Positions 27,835 through 38,171 of a stretch of 64,000 nt of DNA are shown in pieces. The translations under genes were made by a program, and so were the position numbers. Each line of letters opens with the position of its first letter. Positions within the stretch are counted from its first letter, which is position 1. Source of the stretch: CAVYXK01 sp963772445 (GTDB taxonomy: Bacteria; Pseudomonadota; Alphaproteobacteria; Acetobacterales; Acetobacteraceae); NCBI GenBank assembly GCA_963772445.1, contig CAVYXK010000001.1, positions 372,001-436,000 of the forward strand. Reading direction: 5' to 3'. The notes beneath the pieces were generated by a model, which had not been told where the DNA came from, ran no database searches, and saw nothing but the letters and a program-made list of their open reading frames with translations.

Positions 27835-27972
27835 GAGTTTGTCCTTCCCTGTCCAAACGTGAGCGATTTGGCCCGTTGAGACCAACCACGTGCAGGATCG
27901 AGTCTCATTCAGGCCAAAGCTATTCAAAAACGGAAAATGGCCAAGACGACGCGTGGCAGCGTCTGTCGCGTG

Positions 27973-28560
27973 TCATCGGGGGTTGGCTGGCACCGCCTGA
28001 GGACGGCCAGAGAGGACAATGCGCCGGCGCTCCCCGGATCGACCCATTGTGCGCACCTTCCGGAGGATGCTCAGCACGGCGGCCTTGTCCTTGGCGTAGA
28101 CGGCATCGTGCAGGACCTCGTTGATCCGTACCTGGGCGTACGTGTAGCCGGGAGGGCCGGGAATACTGAGAAAGACCGGCACTTCGGCCGCCACGGCCGC
28201 GGCGATCGACTCGGCCAACCCCTCGGCCTTCAGGGCAGCGGCATTGAGCAAGGTGAACTCGACGCCGAGACGCTTCGTCCCGTCTGTCTTCGAAATTTCG
28301 CCGTGCAGCCGGACCAGCACGCCCGACCGGTCAGGCTTGAGCGGCTCGCGGATCCATTTCAGGCGCCGCCACCCGCAATAGAAGGCGCGGCAGGTGTGCG
28401 GCCGCGTCCCATAAATGCCGCAACTGTGATCGCGTTGGGTGTGGGGGCAGCGATAGCCCTGGACCTTTTGCAGCTCGGCATCGTCGATCGTCAGCTCAAC
28501 ACAACAGACGTTGCACGAGCCACAGGTGCGGCCGGCGACAAGCTGGGGATCGTCGGGCAT
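27973..28560 (-). CDS. YkgJ-family cysteine-cluster protein
   Basis: 195 residues. The CxxCxxCC motif GRTCGSCNVCCVEL and the following RCPHTQRDHSCGIYGTRPHT+CRAFYC place it in the zinc- or iron-binding YkgJ/UPF0153 family of unknown function. The C-terminal half is Cys-free. The start MPDDPQLVAG at 28560 puts the Cys motif near the N-terminus as usual. Divergent from the OmpA-like lipoprotein gene. Confidence 0.88.
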   Translation of the reverse strand: MPDDPQLVAGRTCGSCNVCCVELTIDDAELQKVQGYRCPHTQRDHSCGIYGTRPHTCRAFYCGWRRLKWIREPLKPDRSGVLVRLHGEISKTDGTKRLGVEFTLLNAAALKAEGLAESIAAAVAAEVPVFLSIPGPPGYTYAQVRINEVLHDAVYAKDKAAVLSILRKVRTMGRSGERRRIVLSGRPQAVPANPR

Positions 28561-28966
28561 GTCGCTGTCGAGCACGGATTGCGGCCCCCCCCTGGGCGGT
28601 CGATGGCAAACCTTCGTCAATTGGAGCAAGCCTTATCAGAGACAGGTCTGATCGGGAAAGCCTGATCATCAGTCCGACGGACGGCAGGATTGAGGCAACG
28701 CCTCGTTCCGTCGGATGTGAATCCGGGGGCTGACCACGAGCACCCGAATTACGGCGCGCGCGAGGGCTTGGCCACCTACGAGCTGCCACTTTGACATGCC
28801 GCGAAGGCTTCGTGGCGCACCAGCAAATCGCCCTTTTGCCAAATATGCATAGCATTGCGCTCACGCGACCCCATAGGGTTCGTTCTGGCACCGCCGTTCA
28901 GCCTGTGAAGTCGGCGGGTAGGTAAGCACGTTCTAGGTCCGACAAACACAATGGGGAAAGAAACCT
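28561..28966. other. Divergent intergenic region, no gene seen
   Basis: 406 bp between the YkgJ gene (minus) and the OmpA-like gene (plus). Frames here are short and unconvincing. It should hold both promoters; none is clear enough to place. Confidence 0.5.
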
Positions 28967-29527
28967 ATGACCAATCCAGCCAGAAGTAGCCTCATCGTCG
29001 TGTCGATGTTGTCAACGACGGTCCTGACGGGATGTGTGGTCTGGAAAAGCGACTATGACGCTCTCCAGGCCCAGAACCAGCAGCTTCAACAACAGGTTGC
29101 ATCACAGCAGCAGGAGATTACCGCCAACAAGGAGCAGATCAGCCGATTGCAGGGTGCCATTAATTACACTGTCAACAGCGACCTGCTGTTTGCGCCCGGA
29201 AGCTGGCAGATGAGCGCCCGGGGGCAGCAGATTATCGCCGGGTTTGCATCGAAGCTGGCACCTACGCAGCAGAACAAGCTCCTGGTGAGTGGCTACACCG
29301 ACAACACTCCGGTCGGTCCGGAGCTTCAGCGGCAGGGCGTAACGTCGAACCAAGACCTGTCGCAAAAGCGTGCCGATGCCGTGATGCAGTTTCTGATCTC
29401 ACAGGGCGTGAAGCCGGAGCTCGTCGAGGCGAAGGGCTTCGGCGAAGCGGATCCAGTCGCCTCAAATGCCACAGCGCAGGGGCGAGGGAAAAATCGGCGC
29501 GTCGAATTGTCGCTCGTGTCCAGTTGA
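28967..29527 (+). CDS. OmpA-family lipoprotein
   Basis: 186 residues. The signal peptide ends in the lipobox STTVLTGC. A short coiled coil follows (DALQAQNQQLQQQVASQQQE). The OmpA C-like peptidoglycan-binding domain has GYTDNTPVGPELQRQGVTSN, LSQKRADAVMQFLISQGVKP and GKNRRVEL, including the conserved Asp and Arg that grip diaminopimelate. Predicted outer-membrane anchor tying the membrane to the wall. Followed by a second small lipoprotein gene. Confidence 0.92.
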   Translation: MTNPARSSLIVVSMLSTTVLTGCVVWKSDYDALQAQNQQLQQQVASQQQEITANKEQISRLQGAINYTVNSDLLFAPGSWQMSARGQQIIAGFASKLAPTQQNKLLVSGYTDNTPVGPELQRQGVTSNQDLSQKRADAVMQFLISQGVKPELVEAKGFGEADPVASNATAQGRGKNRRVELSLVSS

Positions 29528-29672
29528 CCGTGGTCGGGCTTCATCTCGTCCGCCGTCTGATCGACGAGACCGTTGCTGCAAGGATCGGAGAAGACTACGC
29601 TTCGCTCTTCGTCTGGCGAACCGTCGGCTATCTGGGAAATGCAGGGTGGCCCCCTCGGAGCGATGGGAAGAC

Positions 29673-30113
29673 ATGAGTACAAGAGACTGGCTCACTAGGC
29701 TGCTTGCGCTTGGCTGCGCGATCGCAATCGGCGGTTGCGCGGCAGGCACGCCCACGACATTGGCCAATGCCGTTCCGGCGACGCCAGGTATCTCGTTTGA
29801 CGGGTTGTACCAGGGTTCGATTCAGGTCACCGCGACGTCAGCGGCGTCAGCTATGCAACGAAGCTGGTGCGAAACGGATAGCCATGTGACGCTGCAGGTG
29901 ACGAACAATGCTTTCAGCTATGCACCGCCGCATCCAAATCTTTCGCCCGATGTGCCAACATCGGTCTATTCCGCTTCCATAGCGCCCGATGGGTCATTTG
30001 CGGCCGTAAGCGAACAGCAAACCACAATGAACGGTAAGGTGACCGGCACCCACATGACGGCGGTCATCAACGGTCTGGCCTGCGTCTACTCCCTGACTGC
30101 CGATCGGGTCTGA
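29673..30113 (+). CDS. Hypothetical lipoprotein
   Basis: 146 residues. MSTRDWLTRLLALGCAIAIG then GC forms a signal peptide with lipobox (AIGGC). The mature part has ISFDGLYQGSIQVTATSAAS, MQRSWCETDSHVTLQVTNN and a C-terminal Cys pair candidate (SWC, LACVY). The pattern of a small beta-rich domain with 'DGxYxG' resembles family proteins of unknown function. Codirectional with the OmpA-like gene 145 bp upstream. Confidence 0.75.
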   Translation: MSTRDWLTRLLALGCAIAIGGCAAGTPTTLANAVPATPGISFDGLYQGSIQVTATSAASAMQRSWCETDSHVTLQVTNNAFSYAPPHPNLSPDVPTSVYSASIAPDGSFAAVSEQQTTMNGKVTGTHMTAVINGLACVYSLTADRV

Positions 30114-30202
30114 GTTCTCTCTGCCCCGCGGCCGGGAATGTGGTCGAAGTGTGCAACCCGCGGGAGGCGCTCTGACTGAAGCTGGACCGATCGGATGCTG
30201 CT

Positions 30203-31687
30203 CTAGATAGTCTGGAGGTCGAATACGTTGATCTGCCAAGGGGTGTGGTCGATGTAGAGACCGTGCACGACCAAATCGCTGCCGTCACGCTTGTAAGTCT
30301 CGCTCCCCATCAGGTCGGTGAGAAGCACCTGCCTCTCTCGGAGTTCAGGGAATGGCAGGAGCAGATGACACTGCCCCTGATTTCCGGCGTAATTTACTAC
30401 CACAACGTAGCGTCTTCCGTCCTTACCGGTCCAGGCATAAGCAACGAAGCCCTCTGAGCTCCAGTTACCCGGCCAGGCCGGCAATGGCTCAATATGAGAC
30501 CAATCGCCGTTCCGAAAGGCGTCTGTGTCTTTCAGCACCGGCAGCAGCTTGGCATAAAACGCGGCGATCTCCGGGTTGATGGGTTCGACGCGACCGCGAC
30601 CAAGATGCACTGGCACTCGCACCCGTGCACCCTCGAACTGACCCTGGTGGAAGAAGCGCAGGCCCGGCGACAGGAAAGTAATCGCTGCCGCTGCCCTATA
30701 CTGCGGCCATTGGAATATGGACGCCGCGCGAGGTTCGTCATGGTTCTCCAGGAAACGGGCGAGCTTGTCCTGATAGTCGAGACCGGCGTGCAGGTGTTCG
30801 CGGATGGATCGGACGTTGCCGGATTGCAGCCGGTCGTACAGTCTCTTATCGTAGCAATAGTCGAAGCCTTGCTGCTGGAGCGTCCATTCCAGGTCCCAAT
30901 AGACCTCTGCCATGAAAATGAAGGCTGGATGTGCCTCGCGCACCGCCGCCATCGCCTTTGGCCAGAACGGCTCGGGGGTGATGCCCCAGGTGCGCTGGAA
31001 AACCTCGGGCAATACCAGCATCGCCATGTCGCAGCGAACACCGTCGCATTTGCCGGCCACGGCGATCAACTCATCAATTCGCGCTTTCTGCAGCGCGATA
31101 TTGGCGTAGTTGAGCTGCAGCGTATCGGGCCAACCAGGATAATTGGGGTCGCGGCCATATGCCAGGATTCGCGGCCCCCGAACGGTCTCGACCCGCATGT
31201 AGTTCTGCGGTGCGCCACCAAGCAGTTCCTCACTGCCTTGCATGTAGTAGTCCGGCTGGGTCTTCACCCATGGATGATCGGGGGCCGTATGGTTCGGCAC
31301 GTAATCCAGCATCAACCTGATACCGCGTCGCGCCAGTTTTTCACGAAACTGCGCCAGCGCCGCCTCTCCCCCAAGCTCTTTGCTGACCGTATAGCCGGTG
31401 ATCGCAAAGCCTGAGCCGCAAATATCGTCTTCGATCAGGTCGGATAGTCCGGCGTTGAACTCGGCGCGCCACTCCGGCTTGCTCCGCGAGACCGCCCGGC
31501 CAGCAGGACCGGTCTGCCAGACGCTCAACAACCAGATCCAGTCGAAGCCCTGTTGCGCGAAACCGTCGATCGTGGCGTCGTCGATATCGGCCAGGGTGAC
31601 CCGTTTGCCGCTCTCTCGAGACAGGCGTCGCAGCCAGACACGTGTGTTGATCTGGAAAAGCGACGGATAGCGCGGCGCGGTAGTCAT
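30203..31687 (-). CDS. GH13 alpha-amylase family glycosidase
   Basis: A 494-residue cytoplasmic (no signal) (beta/alpha)8 enzyme on alpha-glucans or related glucosides. All four GH13 regions are visible: I LMLDYVPNHTAPDHPW, II CDGVRCDMAML (Asp nucleophile), III FMAEVYWDLEW (Glu acid), IV FLENHDEPRAAS (Asp). The C-terminal beta domain ends INVFDLQTI. Its start overlaps the stop of the upstream GH63-like gene by 4 nt (ATGA), so the two are translated together. Confidence 0.93.
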   Translation of the reverse strand: MTTAPRYPSLFQINTRVWLRRLSRESGKRVTLADIDDATIDGFAQQGFDWIWLLSVWQTGPAGRAVSRSKPEWRAEFNAGLSDLIEDDICGSGFAITGYTVSKELGGEAALAQFREKLARRGIRLMLDYVPNHTAPDHPWVKTQPDYYMQGSEELLGGAPQNYMRVETVRGPRILAYGRDPNYPGWPDTLQLNYANIALQKARIDELIAVAGKCDGVRCDMAMLVLPEVFQRTWGITPEPFWPKAMAAVREAHPAFIFMAEVYWDLEWTLQQQGFDYCYDKRLYDRLQSGNVRSIREHLHAGLDYQDKLARFLENHDEPRAASIFQWPQYRAAAAITFLSPGLRFFHQGQFEGARVRVPVHLGRGRVEPINPEIAAFYAKLLPVLKDTDAFRNGDWSHIEPLPAWPGNWSSEGFVAYAWTGKDGRRYVVVVNYAGNQGQCHLLLPFPELRERQVLLTDLMGSETYKRDGSDLVVHGLYIDHTPWQINVFDLQTI

Positions 31688-34477
31688 GGACGCGCTGCCG
31701 TCACTGGCGCTGACTCGCGGACCGACCCCGCGGCCGCGGACCTCACTTCCTTCGCAGGGCCAAAGGCCTCGGCTTTCCCACCTTCCAACAGGGCGCGCGC
31801 ATCAACCCGCCCGTAGATTTCGATCAGTTTCGCCACGATCCCGGTCCACCCGGTCTGGTGGCTGGCACCGATGCCCGCGCCGTTGTCGCCGTGGAAATAC
31901 TCGTAAAACTGCAGGCAATCCCGCCAGTGGGGGTCCGTCTGGAACCTTTCGGCTCCGCCGAACACTGGCCGCCGCCCAGTTTCGTCGCGGAGGAAGATGC
32001 TGATCAGTCGATTGGCGATGTCGCGGCTCACCTCGAACAGGTTCATCAGGTTGCCGGAGCCGGTGGGGCATTCGACTTTGAACGCGTCCCCATAATACAA
32101 ATAGTACTGCAGCAGCGCACGGATCAGCAGCGCGTTCACCGGCATCCAAATAGGACCACGCCAGTTCGAGTTGCCGCCGAACATTCCGCTGTCCGACTCG
32201 GCGGGAAGGTAATTCACACGATATTCATCACCGTGCACAGAGAAGACGAAGGGATGCTCGGCGTGATAGCGAGACAGCGCACGGATGCCGTGAGGGCTGA
32301 GGAACTCTTTCTCGTCGAGCATTCGCGAGAATCCTGCGCAGCCGGTCCTGGTTCACAAGACCCATAATGCCACGCTCGCCCACACCGAAGTGCCCCGGCC
32401 CCGTCGGGTGAATGCTGTCGAGCAGATCCGGCATCCGCCGCACTCGCTCCAAGAAGGTCTGCACCATCTCCGGAACGCGATCCCGCTGCGACGGCTCGAT
32501 GACCGTGATGGCGCACAGGGGCAGCAGGCCCACCATGGAGCGGACCTTGAGGCGCGTTGCACGACCGTCGGGAAGGCGCAGGACGTCGTAGTAGAACCCG
32601 TCCTCCTCGTCCCACATGCCATCCGGACCTGCCCCGTTCATCGCGCGACCGATCCAGAGGAACTGTTCGGCGAACTTCGTCGCCATCTCCTCGTAGGCCG
32701 GATCGCGCGCCGCCAGCTCCACGCCCATCTCCAGCATGTTCTGGCAGAACAGCGCCATCCAGGCGGTCCCGTCGGCCTGCTCGAGATATCCTCCGGTAGG
32801 CAACGGCGCACTGCGGTCGAAGACGCCGATGTTGTCCAGGCCGAGGAAGCCACCCTCATAGAGATTCTTGCCGAACCGGTCCTTGCGGTTCGTCCACCAG
32901 GTGAAATTCACTGACAGTTTGGTGAAGACGCGTGCGAGGAAGTCCAGATCAGGTTCTTGGCCGAGCGCCTGCTGAGTCCTATACAGGAAGATCGCGGCCC
33001 AGGCATGCACAGGCGGGTTGACGTCGCTGAAGTTCCACTCGTAGGCGGGCATCTGTCCGGTGGGATGCAGGTAAAAGGACTCCAACATCAGATCGAGCTG
33101 ATGCTTCGCGAAATCGGTGTCGACCGTGGAGAGCGCCATAACGTGAAAGGCGAGATCCCAGGCGGCGTACCACGGGTATTCCCATTTATCCGGCATCGAA
33201 ACAACGCCGTCATTTACCATATGCGCCCATTCGCGGTTCCGTGTCGCCCGGCCCCCCAACCCGGTCGGGCCGGCGCCGTGCTCCTCGAGCCACTTGGCCA
33301 GGTCGAAGAAGTAATACTGCTTGCTCCAGAGCATACCCGCCAACGCTTGCCGCATGACGTAGGCGGCGTCCTCACCGACGCCGGCCGGCGTTGTGGCGCG
33401 GTAGAATTCGTCGGCCTCCTGCTGACGCGCCGCCATGATCTGTGCGAAGCGGCTACCGAAGGGATCGCCGATGGCGTCGGGCGCGGTCTTGGAGAGCCGG
33501 AGGCGAACCATTGCCGTCTGGCCCGGCACCACGTCGCGTCGGTAATGCGCGGCGGCGTTCGTCCCCTCCTGCCGCGGGTTGACGGCTTCCTGCCTGCCCA
33601 CGACGACGAAGTCGTTGATCCCATCCTTCACATAGGGACCAGCATTGGACGAGCCGAAGACCCGCTGATTGTTGGTCTCATTCTCTGTGAAGAGCAGCGA
33701 CGGCTTCCCCTCGCAGTACAGGAAATAGCCGCCGAGTTCGGCATCCGACGCCGCAATGCCGGAGATACCGTTCTTCGGCGTGACTGCTCGCAAGGAAGGC
33801 TTTGGCGCGTCGGGCCACCAAGTCCAAATATTGCGGAACCAGAGCGTCGGCAGCACATGAACCGGGGCCGCATCAGGGCCCCGGTTACTGAGGCTGATCT
33901 GGATGAGGATGTCGGTGGGTGTCTGTTTGGCATATTCCACGAACACGTCGAAATAGCGATCCTCGTTGAAAACGCCCGTATCAAGCAGTTCGTACTCCAT
34001 CTCGGTACGACTGCGCCGCCGGTTCGTCTCAACAAGATTGCTGTACGGATATCCCCTCTGCGGATATTTATAGAGCAACTTCATGTATGAGTGGGTCGGC
34101 GTACTGTCGAGATAGAAGTAGTACTCCTTGACATCTTCGCCGTGATTGCCCTCGCTGTTGGTCAGGCCGAACAGGCGCTCCTTGACGATCGGGTCGCGGC
34201 CGTTCCACAGCGCCAGGGCGAAGCACAGCCGCTGCTTTTCATCGCTGATGCCGGCGATGCCGTCCTCGCCCCAGTGATAGGCGCGAGACCTGGCCTGATC
34301 GTGGTTGAAGTAGTTCCAGGCGTCACCGTTCTCGCTGTAGTCCTCCCTCACAGTGCCCCACTGGCGCTCGCTCAGATATGGACCCCATAGCTTCCAGGGG
34401 GTCCCTTGGTCGCGAGTTTCTGCGAGACGCGAGCCTTCAGCCGTCCTCGCAGGTCCGATGGCCGGACTTTCGGGCAT
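31684..34477 (-). pseudogene. GH63-like (MGH1-type) glucosidase, frameshifted
   Basis: About 930 residues if repaired. The N-terminal half reads WKLWGPYLSERQWGTVREDY, YHWGEDGIAGISD and DPIVKERLFGLTNSEGNHGE. The (alpha/alpha)6 barrel contains MPDKWEYPWYAAWDLAFHVM with the probable acid Asp, PTGQMPAYEWNFSDVNPPVH and EEDGFYYDVLRLPDG. The frame breaks at about 32320-32325 after RRILAN and continues MLDEKEFLSPHGIRALSRYH, NSNWRGPIWMPVNALLI and GDNGAGIGASHQTGWTGIVA. The family trims terminal glucose from oligosaccharides. Coupled to the GH13 gene. Confidence 0.88.
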
Positions 34478-34769
34478 GGTGTGATCCTTTGGTCACGTGT
34501 TAGTCGGGAGTTCCACAGATGGGCAGCGTAAACAGCCATCCTGAGAGACATTCCAGCACCTGCGGAATTGCCTGGCAACGTTGATGTGTTGCCTGAGTGC
34601 ATGCTGGAGCGCTTCCCAGAGGAGCTTGCTTTCACAAACACCGTCTCAATCTCAAGACCGCATTGATCTGCATCAAGCAGAGGCGCGCAGAGTGGGTGCC
34701 GCCATGTCGAGCCACCCTGGCGTCAGCCTAGGCCGCGGACTATGCATTTTCGGCAGATGCGCGAAAAAC

Positions 34770-35120
34770 GTATCGCCGGCCCTGCTTCTAATCGGGTGGG
34801 CGCCGCAGCGCGGCGGATGGCAACTCCCCGAACTGCGCCCGGGCCGGCGAACCGCCCAAACTGGCAGAAGCCGAATTGCCTGGCGATCTCCGTCACCGTC
34901 GCGGCAGTCCGGTTGGCGTCGCGCGACGCGCGCCGGACGAAATGCTGGCGCCGCAGCACCAGATATTGCTTGGGGCCATCCCGAGATACTCCTGGCAGCA
35001 CGCCCACAAGATCCGAGCCGGCGCCCCAACCGCCTCGCCGAGTTCCGGAATGCACCCCGGTTGATCGGCATTCTCCTCCAGCACCCTGTGGAATCGCCGC
35101 ATGATCGGTGCAGCGTCCCG
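34770..35120 (-). pseudogene. AraC-family regulator remnant
   Basis: Only the C-terminal DNA-binding part is recognisable, in two frames: IMRRFHRVLEENADQPGCIP with CQEYLGMAPSN, then TAATVTEIARQFGFCQFGRF. It mirrors the regulator at 22152 (IMRRFHRVLEENEEEP, TVTEIAMQFGFWQFGRFAAE). No N-terminal domain is left. A decayed paralogue between the glycosidase genes and lepA. Confidence 0.8.
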
Positions 35121-35191
35121 GCGCGCGCGCTGGCAACCAGCACCGCGATCCCCTATGTGGAGGCGGCCCGCCCCACCCCTGATCCCTGACA

Positions 35192-36997
35192 ATGACCGAA
35201 ACCCCGATCGACCATATCCGCAATTTTGCGATCATCGCGCATATCGACCACGGGAAATCCACCCTGGCCGACCGGCTGATCCAGGCGACCGGCGCGCTGC
35301 CCGACCGCGAGATGACCAACCAGGTCCTTGACAGCATGGACCTGGAGCGGGAGCGCGGCATCACCATCAAGGCGCAGACCGTCCGCCTGACCTACCAAGC
35401 CAAGAACGGGCAGGTGTACGAACTCAACCTGATGGACACGCCCGGCCATGTCGATTTCGCCTACGAGGTGAGCCGCAGCCTGGCGGCCTGCGAGGGCTCG
35501 CTGCTGGTGGTCGATGCCAGCCAGGGCGTGGAGGCGCAGACGCTCGCCAACGTCTATCAGGCGATCGAAGCCGGGCACGAGATCGTGCCGGTGCTCAACA
35601 AGATCGACCTACCCGCCGCCGAGCCCGAGCGGGTGCGCCAACAGATCGAGGACGTGATCGGCCTCGACGCCTCCGAGGCGATCGAGATCAGCGCCAAGAC
35701 CGGGCTGAACATCGAGGGCGTGCTGGAGGCGCTGGTGCATCGGCTGCCGCCGCCCAAAGGCGATGCGGCGGGGCCACTGAAGGCGCTGCTGGTCGATAGC
35801 TGGTACGACCAATACCTGGGCGTGGTGATCCTGGTGCGGGTGAAGGATGGGCGACTGCGGCGCGGTCAGAAGATCCGCATGATGTCCACCGGCGCGGTGC
35901 ACACGGTCGAGCAGGTCGGAGTGTTCAGCCCGAAGATGATCCCGACCGACGATCTCGGGCCGGGGGAGATCGGCTACATCACCGCCTCGATCAAGACGGT
36001 GGCCGATTGCCGCGTCGGCGACACGATCACCGATGATCGCCAGTCGGCCGTCGAACCGCTGCCGGGGTTCAAGCCGTCCGTGCCAGTCGTCTGGTGCGGG
36101 CTGTATCCGGTCGATGCCGACGATTTCGAGAAGCTGCGCGACAGTCTGGCCAAGCTGCGGTTGAACGACGCGAGCTTCCACTACGAGCCGGAGACCTCGG
36201 CGGCGCTCGGCTTCGGGTTCCGCTGCGGGTTCCTGGGATTGCTGCATCTGGAGATCATCCAGGAGCGGCTGACACGAGAGTTCGACCTGGATCTGATCGC
36301 CACCGCGCCCTCGGTGGTGTACCGGGTGTACCGCACCAACAGGCAGATGCAGGAGCTGCACAACCCGGTCGATATGCCGGATGGCAGCGTGATCGATCAT
36401 ATCGAGGAGCCGTGGATCCGGGCCACGATCATGGTGCCGGACGATTATCTGGGCGCCGTGCTGCATCTTTGTGTCGAGCGGCGTGGCGGGCAGGTGGATC
36501 TGACCTATGTCGGCAACCGGGCGATGGTGGTGTACCGGCTGCCGCTGAACGAAGTGGTGTTCGATTTCTACGACCGGTTGAAATCGGTATCGCGCGGTTA
36601 TGCGAGCTTCGACTACCAGATGGACGGATATGCCGAGGCCGACCTGGTGCGCATCTCGATCCTGGTGAACGGCGACCCGGTGGATGCGCTGTCGTTCATC
36701 GCGCATCGCTCGGCCGCCGAGGCGCGCGGACGGGCAATCTGCGGCAAGCTGAAGGACCTGATCCCGCGGCAGCTGTTCAAGATCGCGATCCAGGCGGCAA
36801 TCGGAGGGCGGGTGATTGCGCGCGAGACGATCAGCGCGCTGTCGAAGGATGTGACCGCGAAATGCTACGGCGGCGATGTGACGCGCAAGCGGAAGCTGCT
36901 GGAGAAGCAGAAGGAGGGGAAGAAGCGGATGCGCCAGTTCGGCAAGGTGGAAATCCCGCAGTCGGCCTTCCTGGCGGCGTTGAAGATGGACGCCTGA
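35192..36997 (+). CDS. lepA: Elongation factor 4 (LepA)
   Basis: A 601-residue ribosome-bound GTPase that helps initiation and back-translocation under stress. G1 HIDHGKSTLADRL, G2 region RERGITIKAQTVR, G3 DTPGHVDF and G4 NKIDLP are all visible. Domain II starts at about residue 190, the domain III/V folds include FRCGFLGLLHLEIIQERLTR, and the LepA-specific C-terminus has GGDVTRKRKLLEKQKEGKKR. Intact and full length, which makes it a good reference against the many broken frames nearby. Confidence 0.97.
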   Translation: MTETPIDHIRNFAIIAHIDHGKSTLADRLIQATGALPDREMTNQVLDSMDLERERGITIKAQTVRLTYQAKNGQVYELNLMDTPGHVDFAYEVSRSLAACEGSLLVVDASQGVEAQTLANVYQAIEAGHEIVPVLNKIDLPAAEPERVRQQIEDVIGLDASEAIEISAKTGLNIEGVLEALVHRLPPPKGDAAGPLKALLVDSWYDQYLGVVILVRVKDGRLRRGQKIRMMSTGAVHTVEQVGVFSPKMIPTDDLGPGEIGYITASIKTVADCRVGDTITDDRQSAVEPLPGFKPSVPVVWCGLYPVDADDFEKLRDSLAKLRLNDASFHYEPETSAALGFGFRCGFLGLLHLEIIQERLTREFDLDLIATAPSVVYRVYRTNRQMQELHNPVDMPDGSVIDHIEEPWIRATIMVPDDYLGAVLHLCVERRGGQVDLTYVGNRAMVVYRLPLNEVVFDFYDRLKSVSRGYASFDYQMDGYAEADLVRISILVNGDPVDALSFIAHRSAAEARGRAICGKLKDLIPRQLFKIAIQAAIGGRVIARETISALSKDVTAKCYGGDVTRKRKLLEKQKEGKKRMRQFGKVEIPQSAFLAALKMDA

Positions 36998-37028
36998 GCG
37001 GTGCTGTTGGTATAGGGACTTTCCCCCG

Positions 37029-37114
37029 GAGGGATGGCCGAGCGGCTTAAGGCGCACGCTTGGAAAGCGTGTGTACGTGAAAGCGTACCGTGGGTTCGAA
37101 TCCCACTCCCTCCG
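37029..37114 (+). tRNA. tRNA-Ser (GGA)
   Basis: The acceptor stem GGAGGGA pairs with TCCCTCC (37107-37113), discriminator G. The anticodon stem CACGC/GCGTG encloses TTGGAAA, giving anticodon GGA. There is a long variable arm and a TTCGAAT T-loop. CCA is not encoded. A phage-type integrase fragment begins about 60 bp downstream, so the 3' end is probably an old attachment site. Confidence 0.95.
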
Positions 37115-37173
37115 AATCCGACAGCGCCGCCACCCGTCGCCAGCGGTCGGAAAATCCCCCGGAAGCCGGCGGG

Positions 37174-38171
37174 ACCGGCCGGGATCCCATAGACGAGCGG
37201 CGCCGGGAGAAAGCCGAGCAAGTGCTGGTGCAGGCCCGGTCGATCATCTTCGATCAGGCGGCCGAGGCGTACATCACGGCGAACGAATCCTCGTGGCGCA
37301 ATGTCAAGCACCGGGGGCAATGGCGATCCTCCCTGAAGACTTACGCCTCAAGCGTGCTGGGCAACTTGCCGGTCGCAGAGATCACCACAGACCACGTGCT
37401 GCGCGTGCTGAAACCGATCTGGACAAAGAAGTCGGAAACCGCCGTGCGGGTGCGCGGCAGAATCGAGACGGTGCTTGCCTCGGCCATCGCGCAAGGATGG
37501 TGCCTGGAGCCGAACGTCGCACGCTGGCACAATCACCTGCAGATGATCCTACCGCCGCGCAGCAAGGTCGCGCCGGTGAAGCCGCATCCGGCACTCGACT
37601 GGCAGAACCTTCCCGCATTCATGACCGAGCTGCGGGGGCACGACAGCTTCGGTGCCTGGACGCTCGAATTCACCATCCTGACGGGCGCCAGAAGCGGCGA
37701 GACCCGCGGCGCCTGCTGGGATGAGATCGACCTGGAAACGGGCTTTGGCGCGTCCCTGGGCTGCGGATGAAGGCCAATCGGCCGCACGTCGTGCCGTTGT
37801 CCGAGCCGGCGCTGGCGGTGCTCCGCAAGGCCGCTGCTGTGCGGCAGGGCGAGCTTGTGTTCCCTGGCATGCGCCCGGATCGGCCGCTGTCCGACATGTC
37901 GTTGCTGGCGGTGCTCAAGCGGATCGGCCGAACCGACATCACGACGCACGGATTTCGTGCCACGTTCAAAACGTGGGCGAGCGACCAGACGGACTACGCG
38001 CGCGAGGTGATCGAGGCGGCGCTGGCGCATGTCGTCGGCGATCGCGCCGAGCAGGCGTACCAGCGCGGATCGTGGCTTGAGCGCCGGCGCAAGCTGATGG
38101 AACAGTGGGGGAGGTTCTGCGCCGGGGCGGCTGCACCTGAGAACCTCGTGCAGTTGCGACGTGTAGGTTGA
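37174..38171 (+). pseudogene. Tyrosine recombinase (island integrase), N-terminus missing, frameshifted
   Basis: Core-binding domain FDQAAEAYITANESSWRNVK with LPVAEITTDHVLRVLKPIW; catalytic domain LEFTILTGARSGETRGACWD (first Arg), THGFRATFKTWASD (His-x-x-Arg), LAHVVGDRAEQAYQRG (second His and Tyr nucleophile). One G is missing at about 37740-37742 (expected ETGLWRVPGLR). The arm-binding DUF4102 domain usual for P4-type integrases is absent; the frame instead runs back into the tRNA. Residue of a genomic island integrated at tRNA-Ser. Confidence 0.88.

Noticed and set aside
35609..37057. 482-codon open frame antisense to lepA
   Set aside because: Rich in His/Arg/Asp as expected for the complement of a GC-rich gene, and it also crosses the tRNA.
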